From assembly GCA_947504195.1 (NCBI GenBank), contig CANNGN010000007.1, forward strand, positions 62,001-126,000: a stretch of 64,000 nucleotides of DNA, given 5' to 3'. The position numbers were made by a program, and so were the translations under genes. Below, piece after piece: positions 18,308-27,392 of the stretch (its first letter is position 1; each line of letters starts with the position of its first letter). Source of the DNA: an uncultured Vibrio sp. GTDB taxonomy: Bacteria; Pseudomonadota; Gammaproteobacteria; Enterobacterales; Vibrionaceae. The notes below the pieces were generated by a model. That model ran no database searches. It saw only the letters and a program-made list of their open reading frames with translations, and was not told where the DNA came from.

Positions 18308-18327
18308 GGTATAATAAGAGTTATACC
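18308..18327. promoter_or_regulatory. Inverted repeat, candidate enhancer site for the NtrC-type regulator
   Basis: GGTATAA and TTATACC form a perfect dyad with a 6-nt spacer, about 90-110 bases upstream of the predicted sigma-54 start site, where activators of this class usually bind. Confidence 0.5.
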
Positions 18328-18376
18328 CTATTGGCTAGTAATTGAATTATCAATTAAAAACAACGTCTTACCTAGT

Positions 18377-18409
18377 TATAACTTTGGTTATGTTATAACC
18401 AAAGTTATA
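18377..18409. promoter_or_regulatory. 15-bp perfect inverted repeat, second candidate enhancer site (or weak terminator of the regulator gene)
   Basis: TATAACTTTGGTTAT and its complement are separated by GTT. It lies about 160-190 bases upstream of the predicted symporter start and 20 bases past the regulator's stop. There is no T tract on the minus strand after it, which argues against a terminator. It shares the TTATA(A)CC half-site character of the dyad at 18308. Confidence 0.5.
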
Positions 18410-18429
18410 GGGATTAGTTGTTGGGCGTT

Positions 18430-19833
18430 TTACTGTTTTTTAAGGCGCTTGCTTAACGCGGGTTGAGAAATACCCAGTAACCGAGATGCGAGAGATTGAT
18501 TTCCCTGAGCGCGATTCATTGCTTCCTTAACCAAAAGTTCACTGATCTCTTGGAGTGTGGGCAATGGTTGGTTCGGATCAAATAATGCGCGGTGTTCAGT
18601 CTCATTTGAAAGTTCAAAATGATGATTATCGATGACTCGCTGAAACACTTTCATCGATAAGATATGACTTTTATGTTGGCTCACCGCATCATAGACCAAG
18701 GCTTGCAGTTCTCGCACATTTCCAGGGAAGTGGTAGTTTGATAGCAAAACTGGCAACTCTTTGGGAAACGTAGGGACTTCTTTCCCCAACTCTTTAGCGG
18801 CTAGAGCTAAAAAGTGTTCAAAAAGTAGAGGAACATCGCCTTTTCGGTTTCTTAATGCAGGGATATCGACATGATGGATGCAGAGTCGAAAATAAAGGTC
18901 TTTTCGAAACGAGCCATCTTCAACGAGCTGTTTTAAATCATGGTGAGTGGCGACAACAACTCTGGCGCGACTGCGTTTGGGTTTATCACTTCCAATCGGG
19001 TAATAGTCCCCTTCTTGTAACAGTCGAAGTAGTTTTGTTTGAGAGGCATAGCTTAAGTCACCAATTTCATCGAGAAATAGGGTGCCATCCGCCGCACTTT
19101 CTACCATACCAATTCGCTTCTTATCGGCTCCGGTAAATGCCCCTCGGCTGTGGCCAAAAAGGGTATCGGCGAACATACTGTCATCGATTCCAGCAATATT
19201 GACGCTCACCAGTTTGCCCGTGCGCCCACTTAGCGTGTGGATCGCCTCCGCAATTCGTTCTTTGCCCACGCCGCTTTCCCCGGTAATCATCACTGGTTGA
19301 CGGCTTTTGGCGATTGACTCTAGATATTGAAATATCGAGCGTAGCTTTTTATCTTGAGTAATGATGCCACTAAACACTTCAGGCTGCTCTAATGTATCGG
19401 AGAGAAAGCGTCGCCGCATTGCTTCATTTTCACGACGCATTTCTTGCATTGTGATGGCGCGCTTTATTCCTTCCAGTAATCGATTTTCTTCGGTTGTTTT
19501 TACAAAATAGTCGTAGGCACCAAGCTTAATACAGTCTACTGCCATTTCTATTTGATTCATGCCGCTAATAATGATGACTCTTATATGCGGGTGCTTTTCA
19601 ACAATCATCTCTAGCAATGAATCCCCAGACAGATAGGGCATATTGAGATCGAGCAGGATCAGCTCGATATCTGGGTGTTGCTCAAGCAGAGCCATAACGT
19701 CACGACTATCATTGGTTTGATATAGATGGTTGATGCCACCGTGCCTCTCCAATGTGCGCGACATGCTGCGAACAAATGCAGGTTCATCATCGACCAACAT
19801 GATACCGAATTCAGGATAGAGCACGTCTTTCAT
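18430..19833 (-). CDS. NtrC-family sigma-54-dependent response regulator
   Basis: 467 residues from the preferred ATG at 19833, which follows the kinase stop by 13 bases with AAGGA between; a form from 19860 would overlap the kinase. Receiver domain: LVDDE and phospho-acceptor Asp in LILLDLNMP (about residue 62). AAA+ domain: Walker A GESGVGKE, GAFTGA at about 231, Walker B GTLFLDEIGDL, arginine finger in RKDLYFRL. A Fis-type helix-turn-helix ends the protein (NQSLASRLLGISQPALSKRLKK). The intact GAFTGA shows that it can activate RpoN holoenzyme. It is co-transcribed with the kinase and is the likely activator of the neighbouring symporter gene. Confidence 0.93.
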   Translation of the reverse strand: MKDVLYPEFGIMLVDDEPAFVRSMSRTLERHGGINHLYQTNDSRDVMALLEQHPDIELILLDLNMPYLSGDSLLEMIVEKHPHIRVIIISGMNQIEMAVDCIKLGAYDYFVKTTEENRLLEGIKRAITMQEMRRENEAMRRRFLSDTLEQPEVFSGIITQDKKLRSIFQYLESIAKSRQPVMITGESGVGKERIAEAIHTLSGRTGKLVSVNIAGIDDSMFADTLFGHSRGAFTGADKKRIGMVESAADGTLFLDEIGDLSYASQTKLLRLLQEGDYYPIGSDKPKRSRARVVVATHHDLKQLVEDGSFRKDLYFRLCIHHVDIPALRNRKGDVPLLFEHFLALAAKELGKEVPTFPKELPVLLSNYHFPGNVRELQALVYDAVSQHKSHILSMKVFQRVIDNHHFELSNETEHRALFDPNQPLPTLQEISELLVKEAMNRAQGNQSLASRLLGISQPALSKRLKKQ

Positions 19834-19846
19834 TTTGCAGAGTTCC

Positions 19847-21511
19847 TTAACGTATTGCATTTAGCGGCAGACAAAGAGTAACTTCCGTGCCTTGTTGAAG
19901 TTGAGAATTAAAGCTGAGTTTGCCTTGGTGTTCTTCAACGATCGAGGATGATATTGATAAACCTAAGCCAGTTCCACCCTGTTCTCGTTTTGTGGTGAAA
20001 AAGGGATCCGATAATCGTTTAATATGGCTGGGATCGATGCCAACACCGGTGTCGGTCACGTGCATGAATATGGTGTTCGACTTGGTCTGGTAGTGGGTGT
20101 TAATCGTGATGCGCTGAGATTTAGATTCGAGTGCTTGGCAGGCATTCACGATCAGATTGATGATAACTTGTTGTAAACGTTGAGAACTGCCTTTAAACAG
20201 TGGCAAAGTATTGTCGTAATTTACCGTGAAGTTGTCGGTGGATGAACGAATGGTGCGATCCGTTAGGCGAATCGCCGCAGCAATCACCTGGTTCAGATCT
20301 ACTTGATCAGAGAGTTCTAAAGGTTCTTGGCGAGCAAAGTCACGTAAATCGTTGACGATTCGTCGTATGTGATGAGTGCCTTCAAGCATGTCGCTCAGCA
20401 TTGTGGGGTACTCGTCTTTCATTCGGCTGTATTTAAGCCCGGCGATATCAAAGTCTCCGTAGGTTTCATAGTGCGTGTCCAAAATTTCTTCGATATCTTC
20501 AAACGACTCTTTTAATACCGGTAGATTTAAAAGCAGTAAGCTCGTGGGATTATTTATCTCGTGAGCGACCCCTGATACTAATATCCCAAGTGATGCCATC
20601 TTGTCTGCTTGAATCAACTGTTGGTGCTGCAATTCTTGTGCTTTGGTTCGAATGGACACCTGCCTAGCTAGGCTGCGGTTCCATATGATTACTACGCCAA
20701 ATATTAACGAGATGATCAGCGCTGAGCTCACCAGAAAAATCGTAACTTGCTGCCAATTGACACCTAATGAGGTGTAGGAACCAAACCATTTATTGTAGAT
20801 CTCTTCTTGTTTGCCGGTATTTTTTAATATCGCGAGTCCTTCGTTAAATTTTGCCAGTAGCTCGTCATTTCCTTTTAAAACACCATAGCCATATCGCTGT
20901 GAACCAAAAATTTGTCCAGCAGTTTCAATATTGGAAAGCTCTAATTCTTTGCCGAGATAAAGTCCTGGCAGGTTAGCAACAAAGGCATAATCATGTTTTC
21001 CCGAGGCTAATTCTCTAAGGGCAGCAGCATGAGTATCGACATAAATAAATTGTGCATCCAGCCCAGAATTAGCGAGCTGCTCAGCCATGATGCCACCACG
21101 TTGTAGGAGCACACTTTTCCCCGATAGATCAGCGGTACTATTGATATGAGGACTGCCTTTTCTCGCAAATAGCGAGTGATGAATCAGTGAGTGGGGTGGG
21201 GTAAAATCAATAATTTTGGCTCGTGCTGCAGAGTAGGATATGCCCTGCAACATATTGATGCGCCCATCCTCAAGGCTCAGTTTCATCTCATCCCAACTCG
21301 CCAACCTGACTTCCACTTCGAGCCCCATAACATCCGCAATTGCGAGTGTTAACTCGGTGTTGTACCCATCTGGTTGCCCATCACTATTAATAAATTCATA
21401 AGGTGGAAAGTTGTGGTCACCGCCAACAATGATGACCTCTTCTTGCGCATAGAGAGCATGGGTAAAAAGCAGACAAAATAAGCAGCAGAGGTGGGTGACA
21501 AGATATTTCAT
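19847..21511 (-). CDS. Sensor histidine kinase with periplasmic SBP_bac_3 sensor domain
   Basis: A 554-residue protein. A signal peptide ends ALYA, followed by a family 3 solute-binding domain (DHNFPPYEFINSDGQPDGYNTEL to KQEEIYNKWFG) that covers residues 25-245. A single TM lies near 255-277. The kinase core has the H box GVAHEINNP with phospho-acceptor His317, N box NLIVNACQAL, and G boxes DTGVGID and GGTGLGLS. Such kinases sense amino acids directly through the fused binding domain. It precedes its NtrC-type partner by 13 bases. An AAGGAG ribosome site lies 11 bases before the ATG. The ligand may be glutamate/aspartate, inferred from the symporter nearby. Confidence 0.93.
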   Translation of the reverse strand: MKYLVTHLCCLFCLLFTHALYAQEEVIIVGGDHNFPPYEFINSDGQPDGYNTELTLAIADVMGLEVEVRLASWDEMKLSLEDGRINMLQGISYSAARAKIIDFTPPHSLIHHSLFARKGSPHINSTADLSGKSVLLQRGGIMAEQLANSGLDAQFIYVDTHAAALRELASGKHDYAFVANLPGLYLGKELELSNIETAGQIFGSQRYGYGVLKGNDELLAKFNEGLAILKNTGKQEEIYNKWFGSYTSLGVNWQQVTIFLVSSALIISLIFGVVIIWNRSLARQVSIRTKAQELQHQQLIQADKMASLGILVSGVAHEINNPTSLLLLNLPVLKESFEDIEEILDTHYETYGDFDIAGLKYSRMKDEYPTMLSDMLEGTHHIRRIVNDLRDFARQEPLELSDQVDLNQVIAAAIRLTDRTIRSSTDNFTVNYDNTLPLFKGSSQRLQQVIINLIVNACQALESKSQRITINTHYQTKSNTIFMHVTDTGVGIDPSHIKRLSDPFFTTKREQGGTGLGLSISSSIVEEHQGKLSFNSQLQQGTEVTLCLPLNAIR

Positions 21512-21819
21512 TAAGAATGTTGCTCCTTTGTCGGCGGTTGGAAGTGATGTGTCAGCTTTGGGGTGTCGAGAGGGGATTTTACTCTATTTTTGATGCGGTG
21601 AATATTGAGCTTTAGAAGCATTAGATTGATGTAGGTTCAGATAGATAAAAACCGTATAAGTTAGACTATTCGGCTCAGAGCTGCGGAAAATTTTCGTGAT
21701 GATAGACGGATATATTTAGCGGGTGACTTTATTGCTTTAGTTCCGTATTTCAACAGCTTAAACAAGCCAGAACAGCTGATTGGTAGATAGCGCCTTTAGG
21801 AAGATACGGAGAGTACATT
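21512..21819. other. Intergenic region between divergent kinase and DUF2264 genes
   Basis: About 310 bases with no gene. I saw no second sigma-54 promoter here. A GGAG ribosome site precedes the DUF2264 ATG. Confidence 0.4.
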
Positions 21820-23769
21820 ATGAGTGATAAAGCGAAGTGGAGCTCAAGAGCCAAGCAATTACTTCAAGGTATCTTTGCCAACACCCAACATATTGACGAT
21901 CCCATAACGATTATTGGCAATGAAAGCAAAATTGCCTACCCAAATAAAAGCAGCTCTCAGTTCAAGCTTTATGAATACAAAATGGAAACACTTGCTCGAA
22001 GCTTTTTAATTGCGGCGCCCGTTATGGTGAATGAGCAGGATTATTCAGTAAATGGAATTTGCTTAAAAGATTATTACAAACAGTGGATATTAAACTCGTG
22101 CTCTAAAGGGTGCGACGAATATTTAATGAATCGAGAGGACCTTTCAGAGCTGCGGTATAATGAGGAGCGGGTAAAGCTATTTATAAAAGGCGTGTTACAT
22201 CGTAAAAAAATCAGCAAAAATGACTTCGTATTTCAACATATTGTGGAGTGTGCTCAGCTTGCACTAGGGCTCTATCACACTAAAGCGTTTATTTGGGATA
22301 GTTATACGGATTCGGAAAAAAACACGATATGTGACTTCTTTAATTCATTCGCCAGTGGGCCAACGCATGAGCATAATTGGCAATGTTTTAACGCATTAAT
22401 TCTATCGTTTCTTCATTCTGTTGGTTATCCGATTGATCAGAGCAGAATAAAACAGCATCTGCAGAATATTGTAAATCTACATGTCGGTGATGGTTGGTAT
22501 TCAGACCGTGGCCGCTTCGATTACTATACGGCGTGGATCTACAATTTCCTCGGCCCTCTCGTGAATGAATTATATGCCAATCAATATGAAAAAGAGTTAG
22601 CCTTACAAATAGATCAAAATGCCAATTTATTTATAAATAACTTCGTCCACTTTTTTGATGATGAATCACGAATCATTATGTGGGGGCGCAGCAGCAGTTA
22701 TCGAAACGCGATTACTGTCCCTCTTATTTATAATTCAATCCAGAAAAATCGTGCAATCGAGCCTGAAAAAGCCAATCAAATCAGCTTTCAAGCGATGGAG
22801 CATTTCTTTGAAAATGAGAATATGCTTACCAATGGATTGCCTTCGCTAGGGTATTACCGAGCATTCGATGAGATTATCCAGCCGTATAGCTGCCCAGCCA
22901 GTCCATTGATGTTGGGATGGATATTCTGTGCGTTGTTAATTGATGATGACCATAGGTTTTGGGATGCGAGTAACGAAGGTATCTCATCAGATAGTGAGTG
23001 TTTAAAAGAAACTCAAATTACTAACGTGGAAGGGCCGGGCATCAGCTTATGGCGTTACCCAGAAAGTGGCACGGTCGAACTTAAGGTCTCAAAGGTTAAC
23101 ACCACCAAGACCAAGCTCTATACTCGGCATTACTCCAGGTTGGCATTCTCTTCACTGTTTCCTTATGAAATCGATGGCGAAGATTTTGCAACCATGCAAT
23201 ATGTTGTGAAGGGCAGTAAGCTTTATCATCCCAATATTATTGACGCTTTTGATCATTCTGATGGAATATTTCGCAGAGAGTTTAAGTATCAATATCGATT
23301 CCTAGAGAGCAAATCCATAAAAGCTCAAGAAGTGCCTGTGAAATATGGCACTTTGAGAGTCGATAACTACAAAGGTAAGGTCAATGATCGGGTGACTTTA
23401 TCTTCTTATGGGATGCCTGAGTTTGAAGATAACATCATCGTATCGAAAGTAGAGAAACAGGACGCGGAAGCCCACATACTTGATAATGGTAAATACCAAC
23501 TCGCCTTTATTCTTTACTATGGATTTGAAGAGACTCGCGTTGAACAGAGAAAAGGGACGAATCCAATATCTGAAAAGAGCAGCGTTATCGTCGCTAAATT
23601 GGCGACACACTGTGGTGATCCTGTCATCGCCATTAGTAGCATTTTAGTTAAAAAGTCTGGAGAAAAGTTTACCGAGAGTGAGCTGTTTCAAGTAAGCAGT
23701 TACAAAATCTATCAAGACCATGTAGAGCTTCAGTGGAACAGTAGTGGTGCCACTGTTTTTAATATTTAA
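21820..23769 (+). CDS. DUF2264 family protein, putative glycan-degrading (alpha/alpha-barrel) enzyme
   Basis: A 649-residue protein without a signal peptide. The N-terminal ~370 residues look like the DUF2264 alpha/alpha-toroid: ARSFLIAAPVMV, NWQCFNALILSFLHSVG, GDGWYSDRGRFDYYTAWIYNFLGPL and MWGRSSSYRNAITVPL carry the conserved Trp, Asp, Arg and Tyr residues. The remaining ~270 residues are beta-rich. The family resembles heparinase and polysaccharide-lyase folds and is thought to act on oligosaccharides or uronic acid polymers; activity is not established. No transporter, sulfatase or other PUL gene is adjacent. Expected location is cytoplasmic, so short imported oligosaccharides would be the substrate. 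Confidence 0.78.
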   Translation: MSDKAKWSSRAKQLLQGIFANTQHIDDPITIIGNESKIAYPNKSSSQFKLYEYKMETLARSFLIAAPVMVNEQDYSVNGICLKDYYKQWILNSCSKGCDEYLMNREDLSELRYNEERVKLFIKGVLHRKKISKNDFVFQHIVECAQLALGLYHTKAFIWDSYTDSEKNTICDFFNSFASGPTHEHNWQCFNALILSFLHSVGYPIDQSRIKQHLQNIVNLHVGDGWYSDRGRFDYYTAWIYNFLGPLVNELYANQYEKELALQIDQNANLFINNFVHFFDDESRIIMWGRSSSYRNAITVPLIYNSIQKNRAIEPEKANQISFQAMEHFFENENMLTNGLPSLGYYRAFDEIIQPYSCPASPLMLGWIFCALLIDDDHRFWDASNEGISSDSECLKETQITNVEGPGISLWRYPESGTVELKVSKVNTTKTKLYTRHYSRLAFSSLFPYEIDGEDFATMQYVVKGSKLYHPNIIDAFDHSDGIFRREFKYQYRFLESKSIKAQEVPVKYGTLRVDNYKGKVNDRVTLSSYGMPEFEDNIIVSKVEKQDAEAHILDNGKYQLAFILYYGFEETRVEQRKGTNPISEKSSVIVAKLATHCGDPVIAISSILVKKSGEKFTESELFQVSSYKIYQDHVELQWNSSGATVFNI

Positions 23770-23783
23770 CTTCTAGCTTTTAA

Positions 23784-23808
23784 TGGTTAGTGGTTAGTGG
23801 TTAGTGGT
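23784..23808 (+). repeat. Short tandem repeat, 7-bp unit x3.6
   Basis: TGGTTAG is repeated at 23784, 23791 and 23798, with a partial fourth copy, just after the DUF2264 stop. It is noncoding and could vary in copy number. Confidence 0.85.
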
Positions 23809-23884
23809 CATTAGTGTTGAGATAAGTACCGTGTGTGCTCGGTCATTTTAGTTACTTGGGTTTAGTTAGGTTTACTTAAGTTAA

Positions 23885-24769
23885 TTATCTAGGTTTCGAG
23901 TGGGCCATGTCGGTATTGCAAGGAACATGGCTTACTTTCAATGAAAAACGTTTATAAAAGTGAGTGATGGTCATTCTAATTCCGGTCAATTGGATAGCTT
24001 TTAGAATCCAAGAGAGTTTGTTTTTCTTGTGCTTTAAGCAAAATAAGAGTTGTTCATTGATCCGTTGTTTATAGTAATAGTCACCTAAAAACTCTCGGTG
24101 CTTCTCCGCTGAGCGAAACCTCGGCTGAATATCTTCTACGTTCATCGTTACAACTTTGGTGCTGATCCCATCTGGTGTTTGATAACGGTAGAAGTATATG
24201 GATTCCGCGATATTGTGAAAGTCGATCCCTTGTTGATATAAGCGAACGTACATATCCCAGTCTTGGCCGTTGGTCAGAGTTTCATCAAATTTTAAGGATT
24301 CAAGTAGAACTCTTTTAGCACTAAAGCCGCTCATTCCACAGTAAGGGTTACCCGTTCTTAATCCATCACAGGTCACTCGGTTCGTTTTTTGAATGTGTAT
24401 TGTGGTAGAGCTGCCAAAGTGATCAAACCCGGAAACGACCGCATCAGCGCCTTCTAGGTAAGATTTTTGGTGTTTTGCTAAGTAGTCCGGTTTCCAAATA
24501 TCGTCATCATCGAGAAAGCAGATTACACTCCCTGAAGAGAGTGCAACACCGTGATTTCTCGCTTTGTTTGCTCCACCCGGTTCAGGTAAGCGAACGTAGA
24601 CAATACGGTCTTGTGGTAATGAAGTCAGTACGTTTTCATAAGATGTGGTTGAGCAATCATCAATAACTATGATCTCATCTGCAGGTCGAGTTTGACGTAA
24701 AACACTTGAAACAGATTCATAGAAAAAATCTGGTCTATTGTAAGTGGTAATTACCGCGCTAATTTTCAT
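23885..24769 (-). CDS. Family 2 glycosyltransferase
   Basis: 294 residues from ATG at 24769; a GTG five codons upstream is possible and neither start has a good ribosome site. The GT-A fold is clear: MKISAVITTYNRPDF, EIIVIDDCS (nucleotide-binding Asp), GGANKARNHGVA and the metal-binding acidic run FLDDDDIW near residue 90, then LTNGQDWDMYVRLYQQG. Such enzymes add one sugar from a nucleotide donor during polysaccharide or lipooligosaccharide synthesis. No membrane segment is evident. It stands alone, convergent with the DUF2264 gene, away from any visible polysaccharide cluster. Donor and acceptor are unknown. Confidence 0.88.
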   Translation of the reverse strand: MKISAVITTYNRPDFFYESVSSVLRQTRPADEIIVIDDCSTTSYENVLTSLPQDRIVYVRLPEPGGANKARNHGVALSSGSVICFLDDDDIWKPDYLAKHQKSYLEGADAVVSGFDHFGSSTTIHIQKTNRVTCDGLRTGNPYCGMSGFSAKRVLLESLKFDETLTNGQDWDMYVRLYQQGIDFHNIAESIYFYRYQTPDGISTKVVTMNVEDIQPRFRSAEKHREFLGDYYYKQRINEQLLFCLKHKKNKLSWILKAIQLTGIRMTITHFYKRFSLKVSHVPCNTDMAHSKPR

Positions 24770-24784
24770 AAAAGATTCAATCAC

Positions 24785-25101
24785 TACACATACTGTCGGG
24801 GACTTTTACTCATCAATGAGTACTATTTATCTTTAGGAGTCCATCAGAAAACCCTCTAGATCACAGTTGCACTATTGAACCTAGTCCCTACTTATATTGT
24901 GGTTTTGTGGTGGAGGGTAAATATAGCACAAAAGTATTTATCCTATTTTGACAGTCGGTGTTATTAATGGTGAATCTCATCATTTGTACATGCGCAGATT
25001 GTGCCGCTCTTGGGCTCAAACTCGCGTTAAATGATAGGGCTTAACATGTGCCAGCAGTGCTATTGCTGACACAAGGCCCTGTGAACTACTTCAAGCAGAG
25101 G
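24785..25101. other. Intergenic region, no gene seen
   Basis: About 320 bases. The imperfect hairpin at 25048-25074 (TGTG-CAGCA with TGCTG-CACA) has no T tract, so I do not call it a terminator. Confidence 0.4.
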
Positions 25102-25815
25102 TTATTTAAGATACCCAGCAACGGTTTGAACTGGCAAAAATCCATCTTCTTTTGTCAGCCACACGGCCACCGCATCACTGTTTTCTGGTAATGACGGTAA
25201 ATTAAATGCCCATTGTGACTCCGCCGTTTTTTGCTGCTTTTCCAACACCACAAAGTCATGTTCCAGCTTTTTACCCCGGTTTTCACCCGCTTTGACCTCG
25301 GTTTCCTCATCCATTGCGAGTATTGCAATATGGGCGATATAACGTTGATCAGAAGGGTAAGAAACTTCAAAGCGGTTACCCGACTGCTTTAGTGTTAGCT
25401 TTTCAGCTTTTATCTGCTGAGATTTGGGTAAGTCACGACGAGAAAAATAACCTTGCCACTCTTTTCCGTCGACTATAAATCCGGGAGTGTATACCGATGA
25501 GGTAGCGCCGAAACTCCGATAAATGCGCTGACGCTGAGAAAAAGATGGGTGAGCAAATTCATCGTCCCAGCCTAAGTAATTCCAGTAATCAACATGAAAG
25601 GCTAACGGAATCACCTCGGTCCATAATGTCGACTCTGACTGAAACTGGCTAAGGTATTTGTCTGCGGGCGGGCAGCTGGAACACCCTTCTGAGGTAAACA
25701 GTTCAACTAATTGTGCCGGTTGTCCTTCGTGCTGCCAAGTTTGATCCGCAAGTGCTGGTTGCAGAAGCCCGAGCGTAATAAACAGCGATAATGTCGTGCG
25801 AAGTTTCGTCTTCAT
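25102..25815 (-). CDS. Secreted DUF1223 family protein (thioredoxin-like fold, CxxC)
   Basis: 237 residues from ATG at 25815, preceded by AGAAGGA at seven bases; upstream in-frame starts would spoil the signal peptide. The signal peptide ends QPALA before DQTW. The DUF1223 core follows: VELFTSEGCSSCPPADKYL with a CSSC redox-like motif, IPLAFHVDYWNYLGWDD, FSQRQRIY, and YTPGFIVDGKEW. The family is a thioredoxin-like fold of unknown function found in proteobacterial envelopes. A thiol-disulfide role is plausible but not shown. It is single, with no cytochrome or Dsb partner nearby. Confidence 0.85.
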   Translation of the reverse strand: MKTKLRTTLSLFITLGLLQPALADQTWQHEGQPAQLVELFTSEGCSSCPPADKYLSQFQSESTLWTEVIPLAFHVDYWNYLGWDDEFAHPSFSQRQRIYRSFGATSSVYTPGFIVDGKEWQGYFSRRDLPKSQQIKAEKLTLKQSGNRFEVSYPSDQRYIAHIAILAMDEETEVKAGENRGKKLEHDFVVLEKQQKTAESQWAFNLPSLPENSDAVAVWLTKEDGFLPVQTVAGYLK

Positions 25816-26037
25816 AGAAATATCCTTCTGATGCATTGACTCCATTCAGACCCGCTTTCTCTTTATTTCAGGACAGAACAGTAACTACTTATATTAGTCA
25901 GCATCTATCGTCTCTAGTTCCGTGAAAGAAAGGTGTGAACTGTACCTTGTAAGCATCAAGGTGCTTAATGTTGGCAAGATTGATCAGCGAATTGCGGTGA
26001 GGGAATCTAAGGAATGCCTAGAACGAAAAAAAGGAAC

Positions 26038-26050
26038 TGAACCCGCGTCC
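26038..26050 (+). repeat. 13-bp direct repeat of the ssrA 3' region (candidate distal att site)
   Basis: TGAACCCGCGTCC here is identical, in the same orientation, to bases 35799-35811 inside the T-arm of ssrA. It lies 41 bases beyond the hipA stop. Flanks are only partly similar (GGA shared three bases upstream). Confidence 0.6.
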
Positions 26051-26090
26051 TTCTATATAACTTCCCTCGAAAAATCTGGTTTTTATATCG

Positions 26091-27392
26091 CTAAATTTTT
26101 TGAATTATCTTATTAGCATTGTCAAAAATTGAGTCTGAAATGTGCTCGGGAAAGTCTTCAGGCAGTTTCGCTCTTACTTGTAAAATAGCGTCAGGTAGCG
26201 AGCTTTTCATTTCATTCAGTATCTCTTGCATTTTATCCTGACTAAAGTTTACTGCTTTGGCGGTATCTAAAAAGTGACGAGGCAGGATTTTACTGATTTC
26301 ATACTTCTTGCCTTTCGTTGCTTTCAATCCCATCGCCAGCTTTAGCTTTCTGATATTGAGTCCTTTTCCTCCCAGTAGTGGGTAGGCTGACAAAATATCG
26401 TAGAACGGAGTGAGTCGGTAGCTCCCGCCTTTATCAATATAGATCGAAAAGTTCTTAGCGTGCCCATCTGTAGCGCCAATGAGCCATTGAAATACTTGGA
26501 ACCTCATGAAGTTATATCGATCTTCTAGAGCATGACTTGAACCCATTAACAGCTCCATGATCTGTGCTATTCCTGGGCCGCCTTGAGATTCGTATTTAAT
26601 GGAGGATGGAATACCAAATACTTGGCACATATCTTCTTGAGGAAGGCGAAGCAAAGTTGATTTGTCTTTTGTCCAGCGTCGATCAAATCGTTCTACTGCT
26701 AGAGCTTTAAGGTTATCAATTTCTATTATATTGACGTTGGGAACTGCGAATCCCAGTGCTCTAGCTAGCTCAATACACAGGTATTCGTTTTCGACACTGT
26801 CCTTGAGATCAAGTGTCGCATTGGCTTGTTGTATCTCGCCTATCGGCAGTTTGATTATATGGATTGTTGGCGTATTTCCTTTCGGTATACACCATTGTCC
26901 GTTAATGAATAGGAGCGCCGTTTTCTCTTGAGCACCTGCTACAGAGATTCTAAAGTCATCTTCTTCTTCGAGCATACCGAGTGGAATATCAGACTTGTAT
27001 GCAGAGAGTACGGCTTTTAACTTCTTATCATCCAATACTTCATAGTTGAGTGGTTCTTTTTTGTAGGGAAGATCGGGTGGAAGCAATACAATCGCACCGA
27101 CGCTATCTTTACCGACTTCTTTAAGGAGGTCGAAGGGTTGTTTGGATGAGGTATTGTATCTTGAAACGATTCTCTCTCTGACTTGAGGGCTGTCTGGCAA
27201 GAGATTGTCAAAATAGTTTATAACCGCATCGGAAGTGATAGTGGGGAATTGAAGCTTTAAAGATAATGATAGTGGGCGAGTCTTAGCATTATTTATCCAG
27301 CTTTCATCATATTGAAAAGCGTGAGCACCATTCTTATGTTTCTCTAGAGTGCCAACAAGTTCACCATTCATGTATGCGATTAGCTTCTGCAT
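26091..27392 (-). CDS. hipA: HipA serine/threonine kinase toxin
   Basis: 433 residues from the ATG at 27392, which overlaps the hipB stop as TAATG. The protein is E. coli HipA-like throughout, including TRPLSLSLKLQ, FDNLLPDSP, RISVAGAQEKTALL, CIPKG(N)TPT-IHIIKLPIGEI, RLPQEDMCQVFG and WLIGATDGHAKNFSI. The autophosphorylated Ser150 and catalytic Asp309 fall at the same positions as in E. coli, and the ATP loop VAGAQEKT is intact. E. coli HipA phosphorylates glutamyl-tRNA synthetase, which halts growth and causes persistence. It is in an operon with its antitoxin at the edge of the island. Activity looks preserved. Confidence 0.95.
   Translation of the reverse strand: MQKLIAYMNGELVGTLEKHKNGAHAFQYDESWINNAKTRPLSLSLKLQFPTITSDAVINYFDNLLPDSPQVRERIVSRYNTSSKQPFDLLKEVGKDSVGAIVLLPPDLPYKKEPLNYEVLDDKKLKAVLSAYKSDIPLGMLEEEDDFRISVAGAQEKTALLFINGQWCIPKGNTPTIHIIKLPIGEIQQANATLDLKDSVENEYLCIELARALGFAVPNVNIIEIDNLKALAVERFDRRWTKDKSTLLRLPQEDMCQVFGIPSSIKYESQGGPGIAQIMELLMGSSHALEDRYNFMRFQVFQWLIGATDGHAKNFSIYIDKGGSYRLTPFYDILSAYPLLGGKGLNIRKLKLAMGLKATKGKKYEISKILPRHFLDTAKAVNFSQDKMQEILNEMKSSLPDAILQVRAKLPEDFPEHISDSIFDNANKIIQKI

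Noticed and set aside
18377..18409. Perfect 15-bp inverted repeat as terminator of the response regulator gene
   Set aside because: AT-rich stem with no following T run on the minus strand; its position relative to the sigma-54 promoter fits an activator site better.
25048..25074. Hairpin as a terminator between the GT2 and DUF1223 genes
   Set aside because: Mismatched stem without a T tract, and not placed at a gene end.
25922..26116. 64-codon open frame next to the candidate att repeat, as an integrase remnant
   Set aside because: No resemblance to integrase motifs, no ribosome site, and it overlaps the 3' end of hipA.
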